From Burkholderia sp. D-99 (lineage in GTDB: Bacteria > Pseudomonadota > Gammaproteobacteria > Burkholderiales > Burkholderiaceae): DNA of 64,000 nucleotides. The notes below the pieces were generated by a model. The model was not told where the DNA came from. It saw only the letters and a program-made list of their open reading frames with translations, and made no database searches. Position 1 is the stretch's first letter. Each line of letters opens with the position of its first letter. A program made the position numbers and the translations under genes. This document shows, in pieces, positions 53,906 to 62,987 of the stretch. The stretch spans positions 992,001 through 1,056,000 of the forward strand of contig NZ_JAAOXM010000002.1 of assembly GCF_011605345.1 (NCBI RefSeq), read 5' to 3'.

Positions 53906-54460
53906 ATGTCCTATCGCATCGCTGTGGTCGTCGGCAGCCTGCGTCGCGCTTCGTGGAACCGTGCGCTCGCGCACGCCGTGATCTCGCTCGCGCCCGCCGA
54001 TTTCTCGTTCGAGTTCGTCGAGATCGGCGAACTGCCGCTGTACAGCCAGGACTACGACGCGGATTTCCCGGAAGTCGCGAAGCGCTTCAAGCAGTCGATC
54101 GAAGCCGCCGATGCGCTGCTGTTCTTCACGCCCGAGTACAACCGCTCGATTCCGGGCGTGCTAAAGAATGCGCTCGACTGGGGCTCGCGGCCGTGGGGTT
54201 CCAACTCGTGGTCGGGCAAGCCGGGCGCGGTGCTCGGTACGTCGCCGGGCGCGACGGGCACCGCGCTCGCGCAGCAGCACCTGCGCAACGTGCTCGCGTA
54301 CCTCGACGTGAAGACGCTCGGGCAGCCCGAGATGTTCATCAAGCACGATCCGGCGCGCATCGACGATCAGGGCCAGATCGTGAGCGAAGATACCCGCAAG
54401 TTCCTGCAGGGCTTCGTCGATCGCTACACGGGCTGGGTGCGCTTGCTGAAGTCGGCCTGA
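53906..54460 (+). CDS. NAD(P)H-dependent FMN reductase (ChrR/YieF-like)
   Basis: 184 residues, flavodoxin-like fold. VVVGSLRRASWNRALAHAV and FFTPEYNRSIPGVLKNALDW are the FMN-binding motifs of the NADPH-dependent FMN reductase family, which reduce quinones, chromate and similar oxidants. Strong GGAAGGAGA ribosome-binding site. Possibly controlled by the divergent ECF sigma factor. Confidence 0.91.
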   Translation: MSYRIAVVVGSLRRASWNRALAHAVISLAPADFSFEFVEIGELPLYSQDYDADFPEVAKRFKQSIEAADALLFFTPEYNRSIPGVLKNALDWGSRPWGSNSWSGKPGAVLGTSPGATGTALAQQHLRNVLAYLDVKTLGQPEMFIKHDPARIDDQGQIVSEDTRKFLQGFVDRYTGWVRLLKSA

Positions 54461-54505
54461 GCGCCGCCCCGTTCATGCCGCCGGCGCCGGCCCGCACGCA
54501 GCGGG

Positions 54506-56800
54506 TCACGTGCCGGCGTGTCGCGCGTGCCGTGCGTCGCGCGCTTCGCGGATGCCCAGCAGGATCTCGTCGAGCAGCGCAATGTCGAACGGCTTCGACA
54601 GCACGCGGACATTGACGGTGCGCGTGCGGTCGAGCTCCTCCGCGTAACCCGTGACGAGAATCACGGGCAGCTTCTCCGGCCGCTTCTCGACTGCTTCGGC
54701 GAGGTCGATGCCGTTCAGGTGGCCCGGCATGTGGATATCCGAAATCACGAGGTCGAACGCGTCGTTCGCGGCTGCGCCTTCGATCAGGCGCAACGCGTCG
54801 TCGGCGGTGGGCGCGTAGGTCACGCGGTGCCCGAGCAGCGACAGCAGCGCTTCGGTGCCGGCCGCGACTTCGCCGTTGTCCTCGACGAGCAGCACGTGCA
54901 GGCCGGCGAGCGCGCTCGTACCCGTGTCGAGCGCGATCGCCGGCGGCCGCGCGACGACATCCTCGGCGCTCGCGCGCGGCAGGTAGAGGCGCACCGACGT
55001 GCCGGCGCCGACCGCGCTGTCGATCGTCGCGAGGCCGCCCGAGCGTTCGCAGAACGCGAATACCTGCGGCAGGCCGAGCCCTGTCCCCATCCCCTGCGCC
55101 TTCGTCGTGAACAGCGGCTCGAACGCGCGTGCGAGCACGTCGGGCGCCATGCCCGAACCGGTATCGTCGAGCGAGATCTGCACGAAATCGCCGGTCAGCG
55201 GAAAGCCGTCCTCGCGACGCAGCGTCACGTTGCGCGCGCCGACCGTGAAGCGGCCGCCGGCCGCCATCGCGTCGCGCGCGTTGACCGCGAGGTTGATCAC
55301 CGCGAGCTCGAGCTCCGCGACGTCGACGCGGATCGGCCACACACCGGGCTCGATCGCGACGACCAGCGACGATTTCGAACCGAGCGACGTCTTCAGCAGT
55401 TCGCGGCACGTGCCGACCCACTGCCCGACGTCGATCGTCTCGTTGTGCAGCGGCTGCTTGCGTGCGACACCGAGCAGCTGGCGCGTGAGCGACTGCCCGT
55501 TCTTCAGTGCGCGCTCGATTGCGCCGAGCTCCTTGTCGAGATGCTGGACCCCGCGCCGCCGTACGATCTGCACGTTGCTCGAGATGATCATCAGCAGGTT
55601 GTTGAAGTCGTGCGCGACGCTGCCGACGAGATTGCCGAGCGCCTGCATCTTGCGCGACTGCCGGTACGCCGATTCGATCGAGCGCCGCATCGACGCTTCG
55701 GCCTGCCAGCGGTCCCACGCCTCCTCTTCCGCCTTCAGCCGCTTGAGTGACAGCCAGATCACGGACCACAGCGCGACCGACGGCGCGAACATCGAGAGGA
55801 ACAGCACGCTCAGGTGTTCGTACCATTCATGCCAGATCGCCGACGTGCGGTACGCACACGTCACATAGACGGGATAGCTGCCGACCTGGCGATACGCGAC
55901 GATCTCGCTGCTTGCGCCGTCGTGGCGCACCCGCACGACACCGGCGCGCGGATCGTTGCGCGCGTCGCCGAACGTGACGGCGCGATCGGTATGCGCGAGT
56001 GCCGGCGGCGGCGGATACGACGCGATCACCGCGCCGTCCGAGCGCGCGAGCGCCATCGTCATCGGCGTGCTGGCGCCGCCGAGCAGGTCGCGGTAGAACG
56101 CGTTGAAATACGACGACTTCAGCGCGATCGACACCATCCCGGCGAACGAACCGTCGCTATGGCGTCGTGCAACGCCCGTGTTGAACACCGGAATGTTCTC
56201 GAGCTTGAGCGGCCCCATCATCAGCCGCGAGATGTGTTCGATCACCTTGCCGTCGCGAATGCCGGCGAAGTCGTCGCGGTTCGCGATCGACGCATAGGGC
56301 GCCGGATAGTAGAGGCTGTTCGCGAGCAGCATCCCGCTCGCGCCGAAGATCGACACGGCAGCCACCTGCGGATAGCCGCCGCCGATCGTGTTCAGCGCTT
56401 CATGGATGTCGGACTCCCGGTTGCGCACGGTCGCGTCGTCCATGTCCTGCACGAGATCGACGATGCGCGCATCGAGCGTCTCGCTCAGGTCGAACACCTT
56501 GAGCGCGTGCTCCTCGGCAACCCGCACGGTGCGCATCGTCACGTCGCTCGCGCCGGCCTCGCGCGTCTTCAGGTCGTTGTATGCCATCACCACGACGTAG
56601 ATGCAGGGCAGCACGATCGCCGCGACGAGCAGCACGATCAGCGTCACGCGGCGCACCGCGAAATCGTGCTCGGGCGCACCGGACGCGTAGTTGCCGTCGT
56701 CCTGCCAGTCGTCGGCGGGTGGGGAGGCGGGAGCGTGGGAATCGGCGGGCCGGTCGGACGTCATCGAGGAAGCGGGTGAGGCAGAGGTGCCTGCCATCAT
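54506..56800 (-). CDS. Hybrid histidine kinase with periplasmic sensor and C-terminal receiver
   Basis: 764 residues. Transmembrane helix near 50-72, a periplasmic double Cache-type sensor (about 75-335), a second helix near 340-360, then a histidine-kinase core with the H-box SVAHDFNNLLMIISSNVQ, N-box NLAVNARDAM and G-boxes DTGSGM and GTGLGL, and a receiver domain at about 655-755 with phospho-acceptor Asp in LVISDIHMPG. Such proteins pass signals through an internal phosphorelay. It is divergent from a CheY-like gene. The start could also be ATG 56797 or 56764. Confidence 0.9.
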   Translation of the reverse strand: MMAGTSASPASSMTSDRPADSHAPASPPADDWQDDGNYASGAPEHDFAVRRVTLIVLLVAAIVLPCIYVVVMAYNDLKTREAGASDVTMRTVRVAEEHALKVFDLSETLDARIVDLVQDMDDATVRNRESDIHEALNTIGGGYPQVAAVSIFGASGMLLANSLYYPAPYASIANRDDFAGIRDGKVIEHISRLMMGPLKLENIPVFNTGVARRHSDGSFAGMVSIALKSSYFNAFYRDLLGGASTPMTMALARSDGAVIASYPPPPALAHTDRAVTFGDARNDPRAGVVRVRHDGASSEIVAYRQVGSYPVYVTCAYRTSAIWHEWYEHLSVLFLSMFAPSVALWSVIWLSLKRLKAEEEAWDRWQAEASMRRSIESAYRQSRKMQALGNLVGSVAHDFNNLLMIISSNVQIVRRRGVQHLDKELGAIERALKNGQSLTRQLLGVARKQPLHNETIDVGQWVGTCRELLKTSLGSKSSLVVAIEPGVWPIRVDVAELELAVINLAVNARDAMAAGGRFTVGARNVTLRREDGFPLTGDFVQISLDDTGSGMAPDVLARAFEPLFTTKAQGMGTGLGLPQVFAFCERSGGLATIDSAVGAGTSVRLYLPRASAEDVVARPPAIALDTGTSALAGLHVLLVEDNGEVAAGTEALLSLLGHRVTYAPTADDALRLIEGAAANDAFDLVISDIHMPGHLNGIDLAEAVEKRPEKLPVILVTGYAEELDRTRTVNVRVLSKPFDIALLDEILLGIREARDARHARHAGT

Positions 56801-57234
56801 AAACGAGTTGCGACGGCCCGCCGCGCGGCCCCGGACGCACGCAATCCTGTCGATTCCGACAGGGGGAAATTGTCAGATTGAAAACGCGACGAATCCGGCA
56901 GCGCAAACGTACACAAGGAAAAATTTTGCGTGCTTATCTCGAAAATGGTCGCGCCTGTTTTCAGAATGGCGCGTGTTCGGATCGATTCTGTCCGAAATGG
57001 TGAATATGGCGAGTTGCATCGCCTCCGGTTTACTCCGAGAATCGCGCCTTGCTTTCCCTATGACAGATATCTGCGCCCGCCGGCATTCGCCGCGCGGTGC
57101 GTCGCGCGCACCCGCGTCGCGGCGCCCGCGCGCGGTTGCAAGGCGGTTGCCCGCGCCCGAACGCATTGGCGCCTCAAGAAGCGCGCCGCGCGGTCGTTAA
57201 CGCGAGAGAGACCATTCCGTATACCGCTTCGCCC
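56801..57234. other. Divergent intergenic region between histidine kinase and response regulator genes
   Basis: 434 bases without a supported gene. A/T-richer DNA at 56910-57010. Promoters for both divergent genes are expected here. No clear operator seen. Confidence 0.45.
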
Positions 57235-57603
57235 ATGCCTTTGCCGATTGTAATTGCCGACGATTCGCTGCTCGCTCGCAAACTTCTGACAAAGGCGCTG
57301 CCGGGAGGCTGGGACGTCGATGTCGCGTATGCCGCGAATGGTCGAGAGGCCTTGGCGCTCTATCGTGACGGCAAAGCTTCCGTAATGTTTCTGGACCTGA
57401 CGATGCCCGACATGAGCGGATATCAGGTCCTGGAGACACTGCGCCACGAAGACCTGAACACGTTCGTGATCGTGGTATCCGCCGATATCCAGCCGCAGGC
57501 GCAAGCACGCGTGCGCGAATTGGGCGCGATCGCATTCGTTGCCAAGCCCGTGACGTCGGAGGCATTGCTGCCCATTCTCAAGGAGTATGGGTTGTATGCC
57601 TGA
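57235..57603 (+). CDS. CheY-like single-domain response regulator
   Basis: 122 residues. Acidic pair in IADDS (residues 8-11), phospho-acceptor Asp54 in VMFLDLTMPDMSGYQ, and Lys in VAKPVTSE. No output domain, so it acts by protein interaction. The next gene encodes a CheC-like phosphatase that overlaps its 3' end, and a diguanylate cyclase follows. Start at MPLPIVIADDSL. Confidence 0.92.
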   Translation: MPLPIVIADDSLLARKLLTKALPGGWDVDVAYAANGREALALYRDGKASVMFLDLTMPDMSGYQVLETLRHEDLNTFVIVVSADIQPQAQARVRELGAIAFVAKPVTSEALLPILKEYGLYA

Positions 57604-58222
57604 CTCGGTGTTCACGGCGGAGCAACGCGACGCGTTGCAGGAGATCGCCAACCTCGCAATGGGCCGCGCCGCCGCTCGGCTCGCGTTGTTGCTCGGGCGC
57701 TTCATCGAACTGTCGGTGCCGCGCGTGCGGGTCGTGAAAGCGTCCGACGCGGGCGACGCGCTGCGCGAGATGACGGGCATCCACGACAACGTGACCGCCG
57801 TGCGCCAGGGCTTTCGTTCCGACATCAAGGGCGAGGCGATCGTGCTGTGCCGTACGGCGGGCATCGCGCGGCTCATGTCGGTCGTCGACCGCACGTTCGG
57901 CGACGGCGTGTACGGCGGGATGGCGACACCCGACGAAGTCGTGTTCGACGTCGCGAACGTGCTGATGGGTGCCTGCGTCGCATCGATCCTCGACGAGCTC
58001 GGCCGCAAGCCCGTGTTCTTTCCGCCGGGACTGCTCGGCGCGAACGTGTCGTTCGACGACGTATTCCAGCCGACCGAGCTGGCATGGAGCGTGGCATTGC
58101 TGCTCGAGGTGAACTTCGGGCTCGAGGACCACGCGTTCCGGGCCCACTTCGTGATGCTGATGGCCGAGGATTCGATCCGGCTGATGGGCGACGCGCTCGA
58201 CGCGTTGCTGTCCGCGCTATGA
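57596..58222 (+). CDS. CheC-like phosphatase
   Basis: About 208 residues. Two repeats of the CheC signature, DALQEIANLAMGRAAARLAL and DEVVFDVANVLMGACVASIL, in which the active-site pair is Glu-x2-Asn in the first and Asp-x2-Asn in the second. CheC proteins dephosphorylate CheY-like regulators; here the partner is encoded directly upstream, overlapping by eight bases (ATG 57596, or 57587). Its stop overlaps the diguanylate cyclase start (ATGA). Confidence 0.87.
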   Translation: MPDSVFTAEQRDALQEIANLAMGRAAARLALLLGRFIELSVPRVRVVKASDAGDALREMTGIHDNVTAVRQGFRSDIKGEAIVLCRTAGIARLMSVVDRTFGDGVYGGMATPDEVVFDVANVLMGACVASILDELGRKPVFFPPGLLGANVSFDDVFQPTELAWSVALLLEVNFGLEDHAFRAHFVMLMAEDSIRLMGDALDALLSAL

Positions 58223-59157
58223 CGGCCGCCACCCCGTCGCTGAGCGATCTCGTGATCGAGCGGGTGGGCTTCGGCCTGTTCGTGCTCGACCGCGCGATGA
58301 CCGTGCTGATGTGGAATCGCTTCATGCAGGACCACAGCGGCATCCCGGCCGCGGACGTGATCGGCCGCAACCTGTTCGACTGCTTTCCGGACCTGCCGCG
58401 CGCGTGGCTGTCGCGCAAGCTCGAGAGCGTGTTCCAGCTCGGCAGCTTCGCGTTCAGCTCGTGGGAGCAGCGGCCCTATCTGTTCCGCTTCGAGCACGAC
58501 CGGCCGATCACGGGCGGCGTCGACTACATGCAGCAGGACTGCACGTTCATGCCGCTCACGCGCGGCCGTGACGTCGAAGCCGTGTGCGTGACGATCTCGG
58601 ACGTCACGCACGTGAGCGTGATGCAGCGTGAGCGCGAGGAAGCGGTCGCGAAGCTGCGCGAACATGCGAATCGCGACGGCCTGACCGGCATTGCGAACCG
58701 GCGCTTCTTCGAGGCGCGGCTCGGCGACGAATTCGCGCGCTGGCAGCGCTACGGCGGCGACATGTCGGTGCTGCTGTTCGACCTCGACCACTTCAAGACG
58801 ATCAACGACCGCTTCGGCCATGCGGCCGGCGACGCCGTGCTGCGCGAGACGGCGCGCCGCGTCGCGTCGATCGTGCGCGCGCAGGATACGTTCGGTCGCT
58901 TCGGTGGCGAGGAATTCGCGCTGCTGCTGCCGTGCACGGATCTCGACGAGGCGATGCTCGTGGCCGACAAGGTGCGCGACGCGATCGGCAGCGTGCCGGT
59001 CGATGCCGAGGGCGTCAGTGTGCCGGTGACGGCGAGCGTCGGCGGCGCGTGTGCGAAGACGGGCGCGCCGACTTGCGACGTGCTCGTCAACGAGGCCGAT
59101 GCCGCGCTCTACCGCGCGAAGCGGCTCGGGCGCGACCGCTCGGTCGCCTACACGTAG
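58219..59157 (+). CDS. PAS-GGDEF diguanylate cyclase
   Basis: 312 residues. N-terminal PAS domain (FGLFVLDRAMTVLMWNRFMQ, IPAADVIGRNLFDCFPDLP) and a C-terminal GGDEF domain with the active-site RFGGEEFALL. RAQD sits at the expected allosteric I-site position, so feedback inhibition by c-di-GMP is predicted. Coupled to the CheC-like gene by ATGA overlap, making a three-gene signalling operon. Confidence 0.92.
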   Translation: MTAATPSLSDLVIERVGFGLFVLDRAMTVLMWNRFMQDHSGIPAADVIGRNLFDCFPDLPRAWLSRKLESVFQLGSFAFSSWEQRPYLFRFEHDRPITGGVDYMQQDCTFMPLTRGRDVEAVCVTISDVTHVSVMQREREEAVAKLREHANRDGLTGIANRRFFEARLGDEFARWQRYGGDMSVLLFDLDHFKTINDRFGHAAGDAVLRETARRVASIVRAQDTFGRFGGEEFALLLPCTDLDEAMLVADKVRDAIGSVPVDAEGVSVPVTASVGGACAKTGAPTCDVLVNEADAALYRAKRLGRDRSVAYT

Positions 59158-59208
59158 GCGCACCTGCCCCGCTGCGCGCGGCGCGGATGCGCCCGGCGCG
59201 TGCCGCGC

Positions 59209-60093
59209 TCAGCTTTTCGCGATGTCGGCCAGCACGCCGGCCAGTACGGCCGGCTGCGACATGAACGGCGAATGGCTGCTGTCGAGCTGGTGCACGTGGG
59301 TCGGGTTGCCTGGCGCGAACGCGTCGGCTTCGTCGATGAAGCGCTGCTGCAGCGCGGGCAGGATCACGCGATCCTGCAGGCACTTGATGTAGTGGCGGTC
59401 GATCGCGCCCCAGCGCGCGGGCGTCGTCGGGATCGCGGTCGCGAACGGCGCGGCCGGCACGTCGCAGGTCATCAGGTTCGCGACGGCCTCGAAGTCGGCC
59501 TGCGGCACGTCGTCGTACAGCGCGCGCTTCGCGAGCTCGCGATACGCAGCGTCACCGCTGCGCGGATCGATGCGCAGCGCACCGGCGACGCGCGGACTCG
59601 CCAGCATCAGCGGGCCGAGCATTTCCCCCTTGTTCTCCGGCGCGCGCACGTAGTCGAGGCCCGGCACACCCGACGCGGGCATGAAGGCCGCGAGATAGAC
59701 GATCTTCGCGATCTTGTCCGGCGCGCGTTCGGCGGCCGCCGTGATCGCGAGGCCGCCCATGCTGTGCCCGACGAGCACGACTTTGCCGTGGCCGAGCGCG
59801 TACGCGTCGTCGACCGCCTGCATGACCTGCGTCGCGTAATCGTCGAGCGTCGTGTTCGCGACTGGCGACGGCTCGGCGCCGAACGCATCCTTGTCGAGCG
59901 GGCGGGCGAAGTAGGATGCGGGAAAGCGGGCATTGATGCCGTGCGCGGGCAGGTCACGCGCGATCGACAGATGGCCGCGCGCGGCCAGCGCGGCCGCGAC
60001 GTGCGCGTAGCACCACGCACCGTGCCAGGCGCCGTGCACGAGCACGAAAACGGGATGATCGGACTGCGGGGTGGCGCTTGCGTTCGTCTCCAT
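59209..60093 (-). CDS. Alpha/beta hydrolase
   Basis: 294 residues. Alpha/beta hydrolase fold with HGAWHGAWCY near the oxyanion loop, nucleophile elbow GHSMGG, and a C-terminal His in HQLDSSHSPFMSQP. It resembles the EstC/salicylate-esterase-like hydrolases. Start at METNASATPQSD; an in-frame ATG at 60129 is possible. Substrate unknown. Confidence 0.88.
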   Translation of the reverse strand: METNASATPQSDHPVFVLVHGAWHGAWCYAHVAAALAARGHLSIARDLPAHGINARFPASYFARPLDKDAFGAEPSPVANTTLDDYATQVMQAVDDAYALGHGKVVLVGHSMGGLAITAAAERAPDKIAKIVYLAAFMPASGVPGLDYVRAPENKGEMLGPLMLASPRVAGALRIDPRSGDAAYRELAKRALYDDVPQADFEAVANLMTCDVPAAPFATAIPTTPARWGAIDRHYIKCLQDRVILPALQQRFIDEADAFAPGNPTHVHQLDSSHSPFMSQPAVLAGVLADIAKS

Positions 60094-60268
60094 GGTGTCC
60101 GGGTCTTCAGATTTTGAGAAAGGTGTCATCTTAGACGAACCCGCGTGCGCCCAGACGCGCCGGATTCGATCTGTCCCTCTTGTCTCGTACAGGCCACATT
60201 TCGTCCGGATCTGATTTGAATTTATCCCGAAGCACGCTAATTTGTTGCTTTGCTCGCGGTTGCGCCCC

Positions 60269-60601
60269 ATGAACGTCGACTATCTCTTCTACCGGAAGCC
60301 GAACAAACCCGGCCCCTATTCGCTCGACGACCTGGGCGACATCGCGCCGCCGATCGGCCCGGGCGACCTGATACGCGCGGGCATCGCGCGCGTGTTCGCG
60401 CAGATCGACTGGCAGGAATCGCCCGATGTGCCGGGTGCGTGGTTCGGCACGGGCGGCGCGGTCTTCCAGTTTACCGCGGAGCCTGACGGCCACGTGACGA
60501 GCTTCATGGGCTCGCGCCTCGAACGCCGCTCGATGCTGCAGCTCACCCGCGAAATGGGGCTCATCGCGCTCGACCTGCAGCGCGACATCGTCTACGGCTG
60601 A
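60269..60601 (+). CDS. Hypothetical protein (small, conserved-looking)
   Basis: 110 residues (MNVDYLFYRKPNKPGPYSLD, then SFMGSRLERRSMLQLTREMG). No signal peptide or membrane segment. Not assigned to a family. Monocistronic, upstream of the hopanoid genes and 235 bases away from them. Confidence 0.7.
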   Translation: MNVDYLFYRKPNKPGPYSLDDLGDIAPPIGPGDLIRAGIARVFAQIDWQESPDVPGAWFGTGGAVFQFTAEPDGHVTSFMGSRLERRSMLQLTREMGLIALDLQRDIVYG

Positions 60602-60836
60602 CGCACCGTCGGCGCCGGTTCCCGCGCGGGCCGGCCGCGCTTGCCGGCCAACGGCTTCCGGCATGCCGCCGCACGCGGCGCGTGTCCGCCATCGAACTTC
60701 AAAGATTGCTATACTTTCGCCCAATTCCGGCTTCCGGCCGGTAACTTGTGCCTGTCTGCGTCGATCGTTCGCATATCTCGCACGCATTTGACACCCTGAC
60801 CATCCCAGCCGGGCATGGCTTCTTCAATCGCCCCGC
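60602..60836. promoter_or_regulatory. Intergenic region upstream of hopanoid genes
   Basis: 235 bases with no gene. Promoter of the hpnD-hpnE-shc operon expected. A TTGCTATACTTT sequence around 60706-60717 could be a -10 region. Confidence 0.45.
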
Positions 60837-61709
60837 GTGGGTGTCTCCGTGGAGCTCGTCTTGGCCGTTTCCCATTCCGTCGTGGACGAACAAGAAACCG
60901 ACGCCGCTGCCGTCACATCGGGCAGTTCTTTCTATCTCGCGATGCGCATCCTGCCGGCGACGCAGCGCGACGCGATGTTCCAGGTCTACGCGTTCTGCCG
61001 TGCGGTCGACGACATCGCCGACAGCGACCTGCCGCGCGCCGAGCGCACCGAGGGCCTCGATCGCTGGCGCGCCGACATCGACGCGTGCTTCGCCGGCCGC
61101 CCGCCGCGCCACCTGGCCGCGCTCGACCGCGAGATTCGCGCATTCAACCTGCAGCGCGACGATTTCCACGCGATGATCGACGGGATGGCGATGGATGCGG
61201 TCGAAGACATCTGCGCGCCCGACGAACCGACGCTCGACCTCTTCTGCGATCGCGTGGCGAGCGCGGCCGGCCGGCTGTCGGTGAGGATTTTCGGGATGCC
61301 TGAAGCCGAAGGGATCAAGCTGTCGCATCACCTCGGCCGCGCGCTGCAACTGACCAACATCCTGCGCGACATCGACGACGATGCGGCGATCAACCGATGC
61401 TACCTGCCGCGCGAGCTGCTCGCGCGCGAAGGCATCGCGATCGCCGACCCGGCGACGATCGTTCGCGATCCGGCGCTGCCGCGCGTGTGCGCGACGCTCG
61501 TCGAGCGCGCGCTCGAGCATTTCCGCCAGGCCGACGCGGTGATGGATACCTGTCCGCGTGCGCAGGTGAAGGCGCCGCGCATCATGTCGGGCGCGTATCG
61601 CTGCATTCTCGAAGCCGCGATCGCACGTGGCTTTGCCTTCCCGCGCGCGCCGCTGCGCAAGCCGAAAGCGCGCATGCTGATGATCGCCGCGCGCTACGCG
61701 CTGTTCTGA
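60837..61709 (+). CDS. hpnD: Presqualene diphosphate synthase HpnD
   Basis: About 290 residues. An isoprenoid synthase of the squalene/phytoene family: VYAFCRAVDDIADS and LQLTNILRDIDDDAAINRCY are the two Asp-rich diphosphate-binding motifs. It makes presqualene diphosphate from two farnesyl diphosphates, the first step of the HpnCDE route to squalene. The start is uncertain (GTG at 60837 or 60849). A 17-base iteron lies inside the gene (61280-61296). Confidence 0.88.
   Translation: MGVSVELVLAVSHSVVDEQETDAAAVTSGSSFYLAMRILPATQRDAMFQVYAFCRAVDDIADSDLPRAERTEGLDRWRADIDACFAGRPPRHLAALDREIRAFNLQRDDFHAMIDGMAMDAVEDICAPDEPTLDLFCDRVASAAGRLSVRIFGMPEAEGIKLSHHLGRALQLTNILRDIDDDAAINRCYLPRELLAREGIAIADPATIVRDPALPRVCATLVERALEHFRQADAVMDTCPRAQVKAPRIMSGAYRCILEAAIARGFAFPRAPLRKPKARMLMIAARYALF
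61280..61296 (+). repeat. Iteron match inside hpnD
   Basis: GGTGAGGATTTTCGGGA, 16 of 17 positions as in the origin consensus. It encodes SVRIFGM using AGG for Arg and ATT for Ile, codons that are rare in this genome. Plus orientation, 13.4 kb right of the array. Confidence 0.6.
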
Positions 61710-61722
61710 GTCGACCGAGTCG

Positions 61723-62976
61723 ATGCCCAGGACCGTCCACGTGATCGGCGCCGGCCTTGCCGGCCTGTCGGCCGCGGTCGAGCTGCAACGCCGCGGGCGA
61801 CGCATCGTGCTGCACGACGCGCACGCGCATGCGGGCGGCCGCTGCCGCTCCTGGTTCGACGGGACGCTGAACACGACGCTCGACAGCGGGCTGCATACGG
61901 TGTTTGCGGGACAGCCCGCGACGCAGCGCTACCTGCGCGCGATCGGTGCGGCCGACCAGCTCGCGGGGCCCGCGCTGCCTGAATTCCCGGCCGTCGACGT
62001 CGCGTCGCAGCAGCGCTGGACGCTGCGCTTCGGCGACGGGCGCTGGCCGTCGTGGCTGTTCGATGCCGCGTCGCGTGCGCCGGGCACGACGCCGCTCGAC
62101 TACCTCGCGCTCGCCCCGCTCGTGTTCGCGCGCATGGGCCGCTCACTCGCACAGACGATGCGATGCGACGGCATGCTGTGGGAACGTTGGCTGCGGCCAT
62201 ATTTCCTCGGTGTGCTGAACGTCGAGCCGCGCCATGCGAGCGCCGAACTCGCGCGCGCGGCGCTGTACGGCACGTTTGCCGCGGGCGGCCCCGGCTGCCG
62301 TCCGCTCGTCGCGCGTCATGGCCTCGGCAGCGCATTCGTCGAACCGGCGCTGCGGATGCTGCAGCACGGCGGCGCGCAGATCCGGCTGAATTCGCGGCTT
62401 GACGCGTTCGAATTCGGCGCGCACGGCAATGCGGTCGATGCGGTCTCGGTCGGCGGCGAGCGGATCGATCTCGCACCGGGCGACGCCGTCGTGCTGGCCG
62501 TGCCGCCCGAAGTCGCGCAGCCGCTCGTGCCCGAGCTCACCGCGCCCGACACGTTCAGCGCGGTCGTGACCGCGTATTTCGCGGTCGAGACGCCGGCCGG
62601 TACGCCGCTGCAGACGGCCGTCGTGAACGGTGTCGTCGATGCGGTGCGCACCGGCGGCGGCCAGCTCGCGGCGACGATCCGCGACGCGGGGCGCTGGCTC
62701 GACACACCGCGCGACACGCTCGCGCGGCGCATCTGGGAAGACGTCGCGCGCGTGACCGGCGCGAACCCGGAAACCATCCCCGCGTGGCAGCTCGTCGTCG
62801 AGCCGCGCGCGGGCTTTGCGGCGGTGCCGTCGCAGGAAATGAAGCGTCCGGCCGTGCGTACGCGCTGGACCAATCTTGTACTGGCGGGCGACTGGATTGC
62901 CACCGGCTTGCCCGCCACGATCGAGGGCGCGATCCGCTCCGGCCAGCTGGCCGCGGACGTGCTCCAGACACAATAA
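61723..62976 (+). CDS. hpnE: Hydroxysqualene dehydroxylase / squalene-associated FAD desaturase HpnE
   Basis: 417 residues. N-terminal FAD motif VIGAGLAGLSAAVELQRRGR and a C-terminal FAD-binding LVLAGDWIATGLPATIEGAI typical of amine-oxidase/phytoene desaturase relatives. It completes squalene formation from the HpnD product. It starts 13 bases after hpnD and precedes shc. Confidence 0.91.
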   Translation: MPRTVHVIGAGLAGLSAAVELQRRGRRIVLHDAHAHAGGRCRSWFDGTLNTTLDSGLHTVFAGQPATQRYLRAIGAADQLAGPALPEFPAVDVASQQRWTLRFGDGRWPSWLFDAASRAPGTTPLDYLALAPLVFARMGRSLAQTMRCDGMLWERWLRPYFLGVLNVEPRHASAELARAALYGTFAAGGPGCRPLVARHGLGSAFVEPALRMLQHGGAQIRLNSRLDAFEFGAHGNAVDAVSVGGERIDLAPGDAVVLAVPPEVAQPLVPELTAPDTFSAVVTAYFAVETPAGTPLQTAVVNGVVDAVRTGGGQLAATIRDAGRWLDTPRDTLARRIWEDVARVTGANPETIPAWQLVVEPRAGFAAVPSQEMKRPAVRTRWTNLVLAGDWIATGLPATIEGAIRSGQLAADVLQTQ

Positions 62977-62987
62977 GAGAGGGACCG

